Shown: positions 1 to 19,200 of the stretch, one piece after another
How positions within the stretch are numbered: the first letter of the stretch is position 1
Layout of the letters: each line of letters starts with the position of its first letter
DNA from: Mansonella perstans
Lineage: Eukaryota; Nematoda; Chromadorea; Rhabditida; Onchocercidae
Length of the DNA: 64,000 nucleotides
Reading direction: 5' to 3'
Assembly (NCBI GenBank): GCA_037074765.1
Contig: JBAMDO010000083.1
Span: 124,001 to 188,000, forward strand
The notes under the pieces: generated by a model
The model's database searches: none
What the model was told of the DNA's origin: nothing
Seen by the model: only the letters and a program-made list of their open reading frames with translations
Made by a program: the position numbers and the translations under genes

Positions 1-4564
<4,564 letters not shown>

Positions 4565-7499
4565 AATTTCACTTTATTGATTTTCCAAATTATAATGAAA
4601 ATTTTACCAACAAAATTTGCGATGGTACTTCGACAACGAATACTGCATATAAATCGTACGCTCATCAAATGGTAGATGAATGCTGATGCTAAAAAATAAA
4701 AATAAAGGATTACAATATATTTGTTTATTAATTTTAATCGTTTACTTTTATAAAATATAATTTTATGGAATATATTCCATTCGCAATAATACTTGAAAAA
4801 ATAACACTTTCAAAAGCAATGTCATGTTTATCAAAACGATAGCGATGATGATTACAAAAAAAAGAAAAAAAAAATGACAACGATGAAATATGCTTTTGTT
4901 TATTTCCATTAGATTACAAATCTCTGAAATCAAATTTATAGATCAAAAGGAAAGAAAATTTTTTAAATTTAATTTTGTTTTTCGTAAATATAAATCTATA
5001 TGGAAATGATATTGTGATGTTCCATAGGAAGGACATTTACTACGCATTCTTTAAATGATTCCTAATCAATATTTGATAACAAATATTCCTAATAATTTCA
5101 AGATAAAATGAAATAAACGAAAAATTACAAATATCGCAATAGCTTAATGTTTTTCACAGAATCTCTTCAATCTTTTATATTTCTCTTATATCCATCTGCA
5201 TTTCAGGATTTTGATGATTTAACTTACGACAAAAACATTATTGTTCAGTGGTCTAAATTGAATGTTAAAGATTGGCTTCGATTCTTTTAAATCAAAATTC
5301 GATTATTTTAATCATCTTACATAATTAAACATGCAAGTTTAAGTTTGAATCATCTCTGTTACTTTCTGTTTTTACTTCGCATATTACATCTACTACAGTG
5401 CATATGATTTACTTTAAAGGCTTTATATCGCTTGATAATGTTTGTTATCCAAAATCCTTGTTCATTCATAGAAAATTGAAACTACTCATGACAAGAGTTA
5501 CGTATAATAATCATTATCAAACATTCCAAAACTTTATGTAAAATTTGATTAGATATTACTGATAAGCATTCTTAATATGTCAAGAATACCTATCACACAA
5601 CTATTCACGAATAAATTTATAAGCAATTTTTTATGTACACACAAAAAAAAGTTTACAATAATGACCAAACAGAAAATTGCTGTAATCCTGAGAGCCAAAA
5701 AAAATTGATTACCTTTAGTCAGATGACAATATCATATCACAATGAAAATAAAACCAATAAATTTTTTTTTGGCATGAAATACTTACCCGTAGATGGAAAG
5801 AGAGAAATAAGTGATGAATCGATTCGTTACAGATAGAAAAATGGCAATTATAGAAATGATTAATTTACAAACTCAATATGAAGAATAAAATCAGAGAGTT
5901 CCCGGTAAAATGATACCATGTTCAAGGGTTTGCATAGAATAATAAACAATTAAATTAAAAAATAAAATATAAACAATGCTGTCCTGTAACTTTCCCTACG
6001 ATTCCATTTCCAAGAGCATTAGGTGATATTTTAAGTGATGTGTGTTGGAAAAAAAAAAACGAATTTTTCAAAAAAAAAGACCACTATTCATAAACTACTA
6101 TTTGTAACTTCCAATAAATTTCCTAAATATCAATGTATAAGTGTAAAAATTGACAGATTCGCAGATTTTTTAAATGAAATTTACAAACATAAAATACGTA
6201 GCAATGAACCAAAAGTGAATTCTTCAATGTCATCCTTTTTTCATTTTCTGTTCCTTTTTTGTTCAATTTTCTTTCCTTTTGAAATGCTTTTTTTCACCTT
6301 CTTCTGATATGTGGAAATATCACCTGCATTAAACAACTACTATCATTGTACTAATAACGCTAAATAAGAGTTATAACAGTGTTACTTTTCATCTGAAATA
6401 ATCTTCCAGATTACAACATAGTTGCGATAATACGAGAATACAAAGATAGTTGCTATGCTACTAATCATAATGTAAACAAATGCTGCATAAAAAAGTTTTT
6501 CCGCTCTATGGAATTTTTAAATCGGAACCTTCATCCTAAAAGAACACCGAAACGATGAAGAAAATGAATGCGCGGAATGTAATAAAGCAATTCGAATTCA
6601 TCAAAACTAGTAATTAAATTTATTGTTAAAGTATATTGTTATAAAAAATACAACTAATCGTGAAATCCTTTCTCCTCCTCTCTTTCCTGTAATTTTTAGA
6701 TGAATGTGATAAGTCTGTTAAAGAATAAATAGATTATGAATGAAGAAAATATTTTTTCTGTTGCGCATAATAATAACAATAATTGACATAGATTCCTGTT
6801 TTCCTCAATGAAGAAACTCAATAGAAATGAATCATTTATTGAGACAAAATATTTTTATAAGGAAAAAAGTTTTCTAAAGTTTTCAATTTATTTTAACCTT
6901 TATAAGACATATATGGTGAATACAACAATGTATGTATACTAATAATAATGTTCAGAAAGTGTAAAAAAAAAAATTTATTCCATCAAATTGAATTTCCTTT
7001 TCTTTCAATCTGTAAAAAAAAATTCAAAAGTAATAAATCTATTAGCACCATGAATTCATGATTCATAGTGAAATTATATCATCTTGCCATATTCATTGGT
7101 GACATCATGTCATCTATTAATTTGCACGATCAAATGATATTTGACAAAGAAAAAAAGACTCAAATGAATCATGGAACTGTAAATAGAAGTTTGCGCAAAC
7201 ACGAAACTAATAAATTTAAACAACATTTCCAAATAATGTTCTCAGTCAATAAATTTTAATGTTGCTGTGGAAACAACGAAATTTAATGCATATGTTTTAG
7301 TTTACGTGAAATACGTGAATAATAGTAGTAGCATTACGGTGAATTTAGATCAATTTACACTAAAATAATTGAAAACATGTAATATGAAAAGAAGCTAGCG
7401 CAAATGTCTGTTATATTTGAACAATAATTAGGATGATGTGATATGCAAAATAATTTTTTTTTTTAAGGAATTGATATTAGCAACGATCGATAATCCTAT

Positions 7500-7640
7500 A
7501 TTACTCTTTCATAAAATTAGGATAGAAGAGAATAGAATAAAGAGAGATAGAAAAGAATGGAGTGGAATAAAATGGGAATAGATGAGAATGAAATAGAAAT
7601 AGTGAATAGATGGGAAGAAATTGAAAGAATTACACAGATT
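7500..7640. repeat. Degenerate purine-rich (GAATAGAA-like) repeat
   Basis: About 120 bases of almost pure A/G on the plus strand, built from loose variants of GAATAGAA, GAGATAGAAAA and GGAATAAAATGG. It is imperfect, so an old simple-sequence tract. Confidence 0.6.
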
Positions 7641-8278
7641 CACCTGTTCGTTTAATTATCATAGTTCATGTCGAAGATTTTTTTTTTCGAGAAACAAAGT
7701 GACATTTTTTTTTTTTTTTTTTTTAAAATTTTTCTCGAAAAATATTAAATAGTTTCAAAGAATATCGTTCTTTAGCTAATTAAATAAAAAATTATAAACA
7801 AAATACGAATATCTTCCCTTCCTTTCTTTACCTATAAGAAAAACAAAAAAGGATTGACAAAATAAAAATACAAAGAAAAACAGAATTTTACGAATGAAAA
7901 TATAAATTATTGGATTATTGCTAAGTTATATGAATTCTTAAAAATTCACTCTCAAATAACAATTTCTTTCGTTTTTTTTTTTACTTTTTAATAAAAATTA
8001 TACAAAAATCAAATCATTATATTACTAGTTTACATGTTAAAAAAACAAACAAACAAACAAAACAGAAAGTGAAAGTGTTCATTTGATAAGCCTGAAAATT
8101 CACACCGAATTCTTCCCACCCCCCGTTGCATTCACATCGCTCACATTCTTAGACAATGCTGATAGATAATACGGATAGCTCCATAGCTTTATCACGTAGA
8201 AAAGAATGCAAAGCGTGCAGTTTCAATCAATGATTTAACTCTGAGCTATATAATTTAACTAGGCTCTACTACGTTTCT

Positions 8279-8752
8279 GTGTCCGTGCCTGTGTGTACGT
8301 ATGTGTATGTCTGTATGTGTGTATGTTTGTGTGTGTGTGTATGTGTGTATGTTTGTGTGTGTGTGTATGTGTGTATGTTTGTGTGTGTGTGTATGTGTGT
8401 ATGTTTGTGTGTGTGTGTGTATGCGCATATACTTTTGATGTTTGTGTGTATGTGTGTGTGTGTGTGTGTCTGTCTGTGTGTATGTGTATGTGTCTGTCCA
8501 TGTCTGTCTGTGTGTGTCTGTGTGTGCACGTATGTGTCTGTCTGTGTGTGCACGTGTGTGTCTGTCTGTGTGTGTATGTGTGTGTGTGTGTATGTGTATG
8601 TATGTGTATGTGTGTATGTGTGTGTGTGTGTATGCGCATATACTTTTGATGTTTGTGTGTATATGTGTGTCTACATGTTTACATGCACATGTATGTATGT
8701 ACGTCCATGTGTTACATTTGTGTATGTATGTATAGGTATGGGTATACTGTAT
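8279..8752. repeat. Compound TG/TATG microsatellite with a duplicated block
   Basis: Nearly 470 bases of (TG)n interrupted by TATG, TCTG and CACG variants. A unique insert reading TATGCGCATATACTTTTGAT followed by GTTTGTGTGTAT occurs twice, near 8420 and 8631. A block of about 210 bp was therefore duplicated inside the array. All long open frames on both strands here (Cys-Val or His-Thr repeats) are artefacts of the repeat. Confidence 0.95.
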
Positions 8753-10164
8753 TATTATCATATGAAGATATAAAAAAAATGTTCTACAGTCATTCGGCTT
8801 AATTACAGTATCTCATTTCCTGAAGAAGAAAGAGATTGTTTTTACGAATATTCTCATCGAAAGCAACGAAATAAGTCATTGAATTCAGGAATTCTTTTCC
8901 GTTTCAGCATTTCAGTTTGCTCAACTTTTCCTGATTATGTCATCATAACCATTAAAGTAATTCACGTAAATTGTTTACGCAAATCCTTTGTACGCCTCAG
9001 TATCTAATCACGTAACCGTTTGAGAACATGATCAATCAGATAACCAGATAAAACTTCATTCAAATTCTATCTGAATAAAGGATTTTAGACTAATTTAGAA
9101 ATTCCCTCTGTGAAGGTTGATATGATACTTCTAAATTTTAGCAAATATTCGATTAAAAACGATAACGATGAGTAGAGAAAAAAATAACTCGAGAATTCAA
9201 CCTTCATTAGAGAGAAATTGTAAATTAGAATGGAGAAACTACCTTTCATTGAATGGCATATTTTTAAAATGAAATAGTGTCATTTGATCACACATATATC
9301 CTCATAAAATTCGACCATTTTCCCTAACTTGTTCAACAATTCCTTTCACCCTCCTCTGTTCATTCATTTGAAATGATACACGTTTCGCGCAATGCTAAGA
9401 GCCAACAAATTTTGGGTTCAATGAAATTTTAAATTGATGGCAATTATCGTAAATGTTTTAAATTTATTGCTTCTTCAAATCATGAGAAATAACAGGAGAA
9501 AAATGAAAAAAAAAGTTAATTTGAAAAATCGATAAGGACAACGAAATGAATAATTCAAAGATTTCGTAATTCTTAATTACTGCACTTTTTTTTCAGATTT
9601 TTTTACATTGAACACAGTTGTCCTTCAAAATTATCAAAAACTTAATAGCTGAAAACAATCAACTAAAGGAGGAGCTGTAAAAAAAAAAAAAAAAAAACTG
9701 GACAGCTTGAAAAAATATTTCAGAATTCAATCAGTTGTAACACTGTAGATTTAAATTGATTGGACATTTTTTAAATTTTCATTAATTCAGAATGTTTGCA
9801 TTTCCTAACTTCCCGTTCTAATTCTATCGACAGTCCTTGCATATTTGCCATTAGAATCAATTCAATGGGTTATCCCGTGCAAAAAACTTTATTCATGTGA
9901 GAGAAAAGGAATTAGTTAATTAGCTTTTTCAAGGGAGTGAAAAAATAATTCAATCTTCTTGGAATTTTTTCTTTTTTTTTTTTGCTAAGACAAAAGTTAT
10001 TTTTCGACTGGGATTATGTCTGAGAAATGCCGGATGAAATGGTGAATCGAAGCACTCACCTTAATGTCATTGTCGTTCTTAATCAATCAAAAACGCTTCG
10101 TATTTCATAAGTTCGACTAATTTGAAAGTGTAATGTACGAAAATAACAGAAATTGAATAAGCCA

Positions 10165-10170
10165 TTTATT
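10165..10170 (-). terminator. Poly(A) signal AATAAA for the RhoGAP gene
   Basis: A minus-strand AATAAA lies about 50 bases downstream of the RhoGAP stop codon at 10219, at the expected place for 3' end formation. Confidence 0.7.
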
Positions 10171-10218
10171 TTCTGAAACAAAACAATAACAGATGGATTT
10201 CAAATAACATAATCGCAT

Positions 10219-13200
10219 TTATAAAAAGTACAATTGGACATTTGATCGAACAGGTTTGACATTATTTTGTGGCAAATCATAAAAGGAGAGCGGTGTTTCA
10301 ACGTAACGTCCTCGGCCAGCATCCTCACCTGTAAATGGTGTAGTTTAAGAAGTATGAAAATAAGAATCTCTAACAAAATTAGAATTTTAATAATTTAAAA
10401 CTGAAGGTTTTTCGAAATTTGTAAAATCCTGATATCCGCTTGATAAAAATAATTTTGCATTTTGATCATTTAATAATTTAAGCTATAATACGCTATAATG
10501 CCTCAACCTTACTGATTCATTTCTCTGCGATGTATTACTTGTTTTATCTGTGTCATATCCTCATTTGCTGTAGAAATTAAACTACGAAAATTCCGCAAAC
10601 AAACCTAATGGAACATTATCATATCGGCTACAATCATTGTGTAGTGAACCAGTGCTGCTGCTATTACTACTGTTGTGACTTCTTGCTATATCAGACCATT
10701 CATCTGTTGAATATGATCGCGAATCATCTCCAGTCCCATTTTTCGATGACTTTTTTTTGCTCTTTGTTGCATTCACATTAAAAGCTTCATGCAAATTATG
10801 TTCAGTTTCAACGTTTGCACTATTTCGTTTCGTCCATGTTTCCTTTATATTTCGCAAACTTGTTCCTTCCTCTGCTGGTTGTTCATCTTCACAGAAGCCA
10901 AAAAAGCGATAACTGTCAGATGATAAACTAACACCGTCATCAACATAATCATTTCTGAAATACAAAAAAATTAAACTGAATAATACCTGCTTTTTTCTTC
11001 CACAGAAATTTGGAAATTTTCGTTTAAGAAGAAAAACTAACTGAGCAACTGATGGCGGTCGGCTACTGCCAGAATTACTTGTATCCAGCGAAAATGCTTC
11101 CGGTATACTGCCCCTCACACTTGATTCTAATTTAGTGTCTGTCGACTAAAATATATGATGCTACTAATAATACTCGAGATATTGCGCAGATATTTGAAAA
11201 TTCGAAATAATTTTCTTAAACTAGATTTTTCGAAGTTCCTATACAACCAACTGATTTCGATTACTTTTTCTACTAACGGTAATTTTGACATTTTGTAAAA
11301 AGTTAAAGATAGTAAGATTTGTAAACAATTTGAACGTCCAAAAAAGTTTTTTCAGGAATGATAAATGTTTTTTCTTCTGCTTCTACAGAAAGGATAATTT
11401 TACAATATGAATTCTCTTTAATTTCCTGAAATTGGGAATTTTTCGAAACTGATAATTTCAATATGTGATTGATTATTGCTTACTGTTGACGGTTGCTGAT
11501 CGTTAGCCAGAAAACTTGTTAAGCCGCGTCGCCTTACAAGTTCTGTTGCAACCGCGGTTGCAGTCGAATGTCGTTCTTCATCAGTACCATTTGTTATGGA
11601 ATCATCACGCAATGTTGGAGCACAATGTCGCCAACTTCGTAATACACCATTACGAAATTCCTCAACACTTTTCGTGACAAATGAAATTAGCGATGCACTG
11701 CGTGCAGAACGTAGTGATGCACGCACATTTGATGGACTTCTGAAAATGCATGTCCAATTCACAAAAGCATGCAGATCTATTCATATTTAATTTATCTGAA
11801 AAAATAAAATCAAACTACTCCTCACGCAAAAACTGAGGTAAACACGTCGATACCTTCTCCACTTCACATTGTTAGCAGAATTATCGTTATCTAAATACGT
11901 TTCGCCATGTCTTTTCCATCGTGTACGTAAGCTGGCAAATGCATTATCCATCGATGGACCTCGTAACATGCGTCGCCATTTGCCACCAGGATGCGCACTT
12001 GTTTCTCTGCATTTCGAATTAATTTATGTCTCACTCTCAAACCTTGACAAGACTGACATTACATTGACAAGCACAGAAATCACACTGGATGCTAACTGCC
12101 ATTCTTGAAGTTATTTTTCGTCTTGAACAACCTTCAGTTGAAAGTCTGAAATTTGAAATACCAACCTAAATTTGAACCTTCGATCCTAGACTGAGTCAAT
12201 GTATGTAACATACATGTGGCCTATTCTTACTTGATAGCATCAGTCCACCAACCTGTGTCGTGGCTGCGGTCGTTCGATAACTGTATGAAATGCTGGCAAT
12301 GTTGCAGGCCCTCCGTTGACGTCAATAAAACGACGACGATCCAAGTCTGATGATAAGATACCACCAGTGCATGATAATGCCGATGATTTGCTTATCGTGT
12401 CTAAAAAGAATAAACATTTCCCATATTAATACTTCCAAACAATAATTAAGTGACAATTAATTTAAATTATTGAATCTCATATGGGAAATAAAGCCTGGGA
12501 AAACACTGTTTAAAATATATGTAATAGAACAGATTCACGACGGAAATTAATAATCAGTTTAAAGTGACTGCTTGATACTTCATATATATCTAAATGGAAA
12601 TCTGAAAATATTAGTTTGACAAATTTTTGATAAATTTCGTTGCCACAAAAATTTGGCTAGCATTCACTTGGTACCTTTGCTAAGAAGTTATTTTAATATT
12701 CTTGTCAATGACTTGAAATAATTTGCAGAAAAATGGAAAATAGAAATTCTTAAGAATAATATCTGCAGTAAAAAAATGAGAGAAACAAACCTTCTGGAAG
12801 TGAAAGGGAATCCTTTTCGAGTGAGAACAGATAAACTGCATGGGCAAGTATATAATTACAAAGACCCGTTTGAGCATTGAGACCCTGCAAAAGTGATGAA
12901 TCACTGCCACCGAAATCGTCGTCAACACATGGTGGACATCTGAAATGTTCATTTAAAAAAGAAATTGAAATTTCAAGAATTCGAAAATTTTCCAGAACAA
13001 TTTGATTCAAATGTAGCGCTAAAATCAAAAGTGGAAAGGAATTACAATAAATTGAAAATTTCAAGAATTCGAAAATTTTCCAGAATAATTTGACTCAAAT
13101 GTAGCGCTAAAATCAAAAGTGTAAAGGAATTACAGTAAATTGAAAACCTGAACAAGTTTGGAGCCCAAACAATTGCAAGATTTTTGGAATTCATATCCGT

Positions 13201-16200
13201 TAAATGCGTACATTGGCATAATTTGGTCAGATGACGAATCAAATATTTTGCCGTCCTGCAAACAACAAAACAAAGATAATTTTTTGTTGAACGAAAATAA
13301 AACTTTTGAATTTGTAAAGGACATCCATTCACATCCACAAATGAATTTATTGATTCTAAAAAATACACCGGTATGAAATAAATGCAAGAATATTAACAAA
13401 AAGCATTTAATGCAAAAGTTTTCCATCCTGACATCACTAACATTACATATGTATCTTCCTGCTAACACACCATTCCTGTTACCTATCCTAAAGTTCCGTT
13501 GCATAAAAAGGAATAATTATTTCATACTCGCTTAGATATAAATTTGTTTACCTATAATGCTCAAGCGGCAACCTTCCAATTACATCTTTGAATCGATTGG
13601 CTTGCTCATCATCAGTTGTTTCGTATGCGCCCTGTAATATCAGATTGATATTAGTTAAGATTAACAAATAGTTTCAATTAAAATTAAGTTTTAGGAGAAC
13701 ACAAACATGAGCGCTTATAAATTATGCATTTAAATTACTGAAATAATAAGGTTTGAAAAATCTGTTAAATAATCTGAATTAAGATTCAACGACTTTCTAT
13801 CACTTTCAGTAAGCAAATGTGCACACGGCTAAAAGACTTATACATATATTTTTAAATTCAGTCAGTCAAGTTCATCATGATAATACGAACATTTTGGTGT
13901 AGTTTATAACTACTCTGCATTTTATCAAACCTAACTTACTATAAATTCTGGATAAAGTTCGAATGTGAATAACGGATTTGGTAGCTGTCGAAAGTATTGT
14001 TTTAAAAGCGATGAAACCGAATGTATATCCTTTAAGATAGCTTCATCACATAAATCCGGCAAATTTCCCGAATCGAAGCCATTCCTGAAACAAAAGCATG
14101 TTGGATAATACTGGTCTTTTGATTGAGATGAATTTGAATCAAAAGCACTAAGTGCCATTCTTATTAGATTAATAATGATAAAAAGCAGAAAGATGAATAA
14201 GAGGTGGTTAAGAATTACAAATGAATCAAAGAATACGAACATTAAAACATGAAAAATCAAACCTGAGCTTTTGTATATTTGACTGTATGCCACATTGGCG
14301 GTAAACACCGGTAACAATACCATGCATTTCGATTACTTCCACACATTTTTTCAATATTAATGGCACTGCAAAAATAGAAAGAAATAATCAATTAATCCTT
14401 TTAATATATTTAAGTATACTAAATTATTATCAATTAAATTAGTTACCGGAAATCCAAGTGACTGATGATCTCTGCTTTTACAAAAAAGTCAGAAGGTCAT
14501 TACTGTTGACCATCAGCAATAAATAAAGTGAAATATAATACATAAGAACCAACCATCATCACCGGTTTTCTGCAGATATTCAACAAGATCCGTCCCAAAG
14601 ACGAGTGGAGTCTGTCGCTCCGCATGTCTTCGTAACAATGCCCGTACCAAGGAACGTTCACGTCGCGGTGGCTGTGATCCGATTGATTTCTTGGACGCTG
14701 CTGCCAAACTTGTGGCAGCTGCGTCTTTTCTTGCGGGAAGTAGCTGTTGGTCAGCTAATGGTTCTGCTTTGTCGTCGAATATCCTGACGCACTCACTCGG
14801 AAATAATCCGACCTAAAAGGTTCTAAATGTAAGACATTGTTTTCAATTATAGAATTCACATATCAGTTCTGTTACAAAAATTATTTCTGAGATATCTCAA
14901 AAATCTTTCCGATGATGTAACCAGTAGAAAAGCGAGAATTTATCTAGTTGTATTTATTTCAATCAAAGTAAAAGTATGCGTAAAATAAGTACCGAAGACT
15001 TCTTTTTTTACAGCGAATTCATTAAATTTTCTACAAATTTAAACTTTACTAACAATTTCCAGGAAAATATATAATGAAATTTTGAAGTTGCGAATTCTTA
15101 CAATTCCTTAGAAATACCTCAAATTTTCTGCCGAGAATAATTTTGCCGTTTTCGTCCTTAGCAATTGTCAATTTAGCCTTCCACCACGATCTATCTTTAT
15201 CACTGAAGGGTGTCACTTTTTCGATAATGGACACTATATCTCCAACCTGCAATTCCAGAAAGTCTTCGAAATACAGCTTTTCGCTCTTTTTAACACGCTT
15301 ATAATTTCATGCACACAAAGCAGAAGTTTTAACAAATTTTTATGAATGTTTCAGATGAGAGCTACTTTCTGAAGGGTAAAAAAAATTAGTTGACATATTT
15401 TGAAATTTAAAGAAAATTTTCGGGATTATGAAATAGTAAGTGATGAATATTTCTAGTATTGATAAGATAACAATATTCAATATATTTGGAAAATATGACG
15501 TAAATCTCTTAAATAATAAGTAATAAATATGAAAATAAGTATTTTTGGAAGCATGATACAGTATTTTCAGAAGTATGTTGCAGTAGGAAGTAGCATGTAG
15601 TAAGTAATGCATGATTTTGTTGGTACCATTAGCGTATATGCATAGTGAACTGAAAAATTACGGAATTCATGCTAATATAAATAGGCATCATCAAATAAAC
15701 CCTTTGGTTTATTTGGGGAAATGAATGAGTGTAAAAGGGATCCAGTTCGATATCACAGCAGAAAGGCATCACAAGTTCAGATCGGTACCCTAAGGTGCAA
15801 TGCCGTAAGTTTAGGCACAGTATTTCTGAATACATTAAATACTGAGTATTTCTGGCTACATAAATTCGCATGTTTTACAGAAATTCTTCTGTGCTAATTT
15901 ATTTCATTTTGATTCATTGGTTCATTTAAAACAAAATAAAATCTGTTTTAAAATGAAAAGATGAATAACAGCAAATGTAAAGAGAACTGAGTTACCGATC
16001 AAAATGAAATGAATTGATGATAGAGTCAAAAGGCTGTGCAAATATTTACACATTTTGATGGGTGGTCCAATCCGTTGATGAATTTAAATGTAATTTTAGA
16101 TCGGTTTGGCAGGAGTAGGAAATTGATGTAACAATTAGATTCGAGATGCAATCTTGATATCAGTCTTGATTTTCAAATATACCGTACTGAATAATCAGAT

Positions 16201-19200
16201 TGTTTAGATAATTTTAAACAGATCTTTAAGATATTTAAAAACATTAATTTTACTGGTTAGAAAATGCACTAATATCTTGCAATAGAGAGAAGTTGAGAAT
16301 GGTACTAACGATCACATGATAAAAGATTGTAAATGATTTCAATAGTGATAAGCGATACAGCTCGGAGAGTTTTTCTGCGTTACGACGAGTTGTGGTGAGA
16401 TCATTTAGGTCATCATGATATAGAACGTGCATTCCACACCCGTAATCAATCACTAATTCTATAAAAATAGGAACAAACTGCAAAAATATCAACAGTCGAG
16501 AGGACATTACCAAAAGTGGTCTATTCAAAAGAAAAAAGTTTACAGTTAAAGAGAGGAAATTGTGTGAGCGGTAGAAGTTATCACCTTGGAAACTGCAAAT
16601 TAGTTATTTATGTTCATAAGAATATTTTTTTCCATGGAACCAAATACATCCATACCAAAAAAAAAAGTTCCAGAATATATTAATACCTAAATATGTCATT
16701 ACATGAGTACTTATCCAAACCAACAGTGCATTTGATAGTTCCTTGGTTAGATCACCTCATAGGATCACTAAAAGAAAGATGATAACTGTCAATCCCATCA
16801 TTAATTCCAATGGTCACCATGGAGCATTCGTAGTGAAGAATAGCATTCTTTTGCCTTCTTGTTTTTCCTATTTCTTTTTATCTTTTGGAATTAAAAATTA
16901 AAATCAAGAGAAAAGATTTGCTAGTATTGAAAGCACATTATATAAATTAATCGACTTATTTAATTTCAATAAGCTATCGAAATTTTGTGGTTACATTATA
17001 CTTAATGAAGCCTTTAGTTTAATAATACGAATGAAAAGAATCGAATTTATTAATTGTGGGTTTATTAAATATGGGCAGGTAAATCTAATGCCGAATAATG
17101 AATCTAATTTTGTCTCATTGCCCATATTATTATGAGACTGATAATGACAAAAGTTAATTCATAAAAGGTGAACATTTCATCACTTAATAATGATTCAATT
17201 TAACAGAATTAATCTAATTACTCATTCAGAGCATCATTATCCCGACAGAACAATGTTCGACAAAACCAATTAAAAGAAATTAATTACAGCAAAAAGTTTT
17301 TCAATAAATTTCATCCAAAATGAAAATTAATATAATAAAAGAAAAATGATAGGAAATTATTAAATTTCATATTTCCTAAAAAAATTGAAAATTCCTGAAA
17401 CAAAAATTTTTTTTTTCCGTTTATTTCTGTGATCATGAAGTATTTGGAGAAAAAAAGTAAGGTTAAAAATTAGTGGAAAAGAAGAGAAGGAAAGAAAAAG
17501 TTATTAAATATTGATATGAAATGAAAAGACCATATATAATTTCGAGTTTTAATATAATCATCAATTTAGTGCTATCATAAAACAAAGAATTTTGGCAACT
17601 GCTCTTATCTGTTATTTTAATTCTTGAATTTAATTCATTTCTGTAAAAATCTCATAATTATTTCAGATAACAGTTTGGTGCAAAACTTTAAATTTTGGAG
17701 CTGCATCAAACTAACTGCCATTTCGTACAAAGGAAAAATTTCGAACAAAAAGAAAAAAAAGAAAACAGAAGATGAGAATCTGGTAAATTCAAATGATTTT
17801 TTTTCCAATTATTTAAAAATTCTTTCAATAAATTTTTTCGCAGTGGAAGATGAAAGTTCAATATGACATTAATAAATTATTATTTGGAAGGAAAGTTTAA
17901 ATTTATATAATTGAAAAAAGACGATGCACATAGAAAATTACTTTAGAAATTCGCAGGGAGAAAAAATAGGACACACTTGAATTATTAAAGGAAAAGGATC
18001 CAGATGATGAAAAATGGAAGCGGAAAATAAAATGCAATGAGGGAAGAGGACAATGAATTCATTCATCTATTGAATTTGAAAAGTATCATCATCCCTCATT
18101 GTATAATAAATAACCTTGAATGATATGGAGAACTATATTCCATGATTATTTATTCACACTTTTCTAAGAATTGAATTGAGTTATTTATACATATCCATTA
18201 TATAATTGTGTAGTGCTTGAAATTTTCTAAATGATTTATGCAAATCTGAAATTTTACGATTTCCAAGTTAATTACTTCACATTATTATCAGCATCTATTC
18301 GAATCCGCTTTTTATTTTTATCCTGTGGGAGAATTCACATGTTATTCCATTTCATCTATGTTTGATTTTAAAAACCATCACATTTTAGTAAAGCTCAAGG
18401 GTTATAATATATCATTTGAAAAGTTTGAAAAGTTAAAAAATAAGATTCGAAATACTTTTTATAATCCTACGTACTGAAATTATCAGAAGAAAATCCTACA
18501 AATTCAATTCTGTCTTTTTTCTATAATTACAAGGATTTTCACTAAATTGTTGATGATTGATCTCAACATAGATTCGCTGAATTAATTAACAAAAGTTGAC
18601 TAAACTTGCAGTCAAGATTTGGAAATTCATGACAATCCACTGCTTATTTATTTTTTAAGTCGTAGATTAGTCGTGTTTTTTTTTAAATGATATTTTGGTT
18701 GGCAGTAACGGAATTTCTGAATGATTTTATAATATTACAAAAGTATTAAGCGATAAAAGCAATGGGTCGAAAATGGCTCGAGATTCGGATATCACTCGGA
18801 TTGCTGTGCTTGACAAACTTCTGCATTTTCAGCTTTATATGAATGATGAAGCAAAACATACCCGTAACGAAATTTGATCACATGTTTCTGCTTTGAAATC
18901 TTTGGTGACAACTGCGCTAGCTATAGCTGGTGTATTAATTGGAGTTTCTTCAACTGCTAAAAAGCGATTACCATGACTATCAATCTGAAATGGAAAATGA
19001 AAAATATTCGGTAGTTTTTGATCTACCATAAAATTAGGAAAATGTACCAATTAACATTCATTTAAATGAAAATTTTGATCCAGCCAACAAAATTACAGAA
19101 ATTTAAATTAGATATTGTAAACCAAGAATGACGAGCATTGAAATGAGACATGTCAACAAAAAAATTAGGAAAAAAACGCTGTGGGGAAAAAGGAGACATT

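Larger units (their letters stand above)
4565..10164. other. Non-coding spacer between mrp and rrc-1
   Basis: About 5.6 kb of AT-rich DNA with homopolymer A/T runs, a purine-rich stretch and a large TG-rich satellite. Open frames here are short, low-complexity or lack splice-consistent neighbours. It should hold the mrp promoter (next to 4564), but no element could be named. I see no gene. Confidence 0.7.

Noticed and set aside
8255..8773. Long open frames on both strands (Cys-Val and His-Thr repeats)
   Set aside because: They exist only because TG/CA repeats are open in most frames. There is no splice or homology support. The same applies to 26578-26922.
10950..11005. A short intron inside the RhoGAP exon 11145-10605
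   Set aside because: A GT...AG pair exists, but the segment is only 32 bases and not a multiple of three, while the uninterrupted exon keeps the correct phases at both ends.
15247..15297. Upstream extension of the SH3 exon (RVKKSEKLYFEDFLELQ)
   Set aside because: It is open and looks plausible, but the exon at 18984-18862 already supplies the start of SH3 and joins in phase exactly at GTTGGAGAT (15246).
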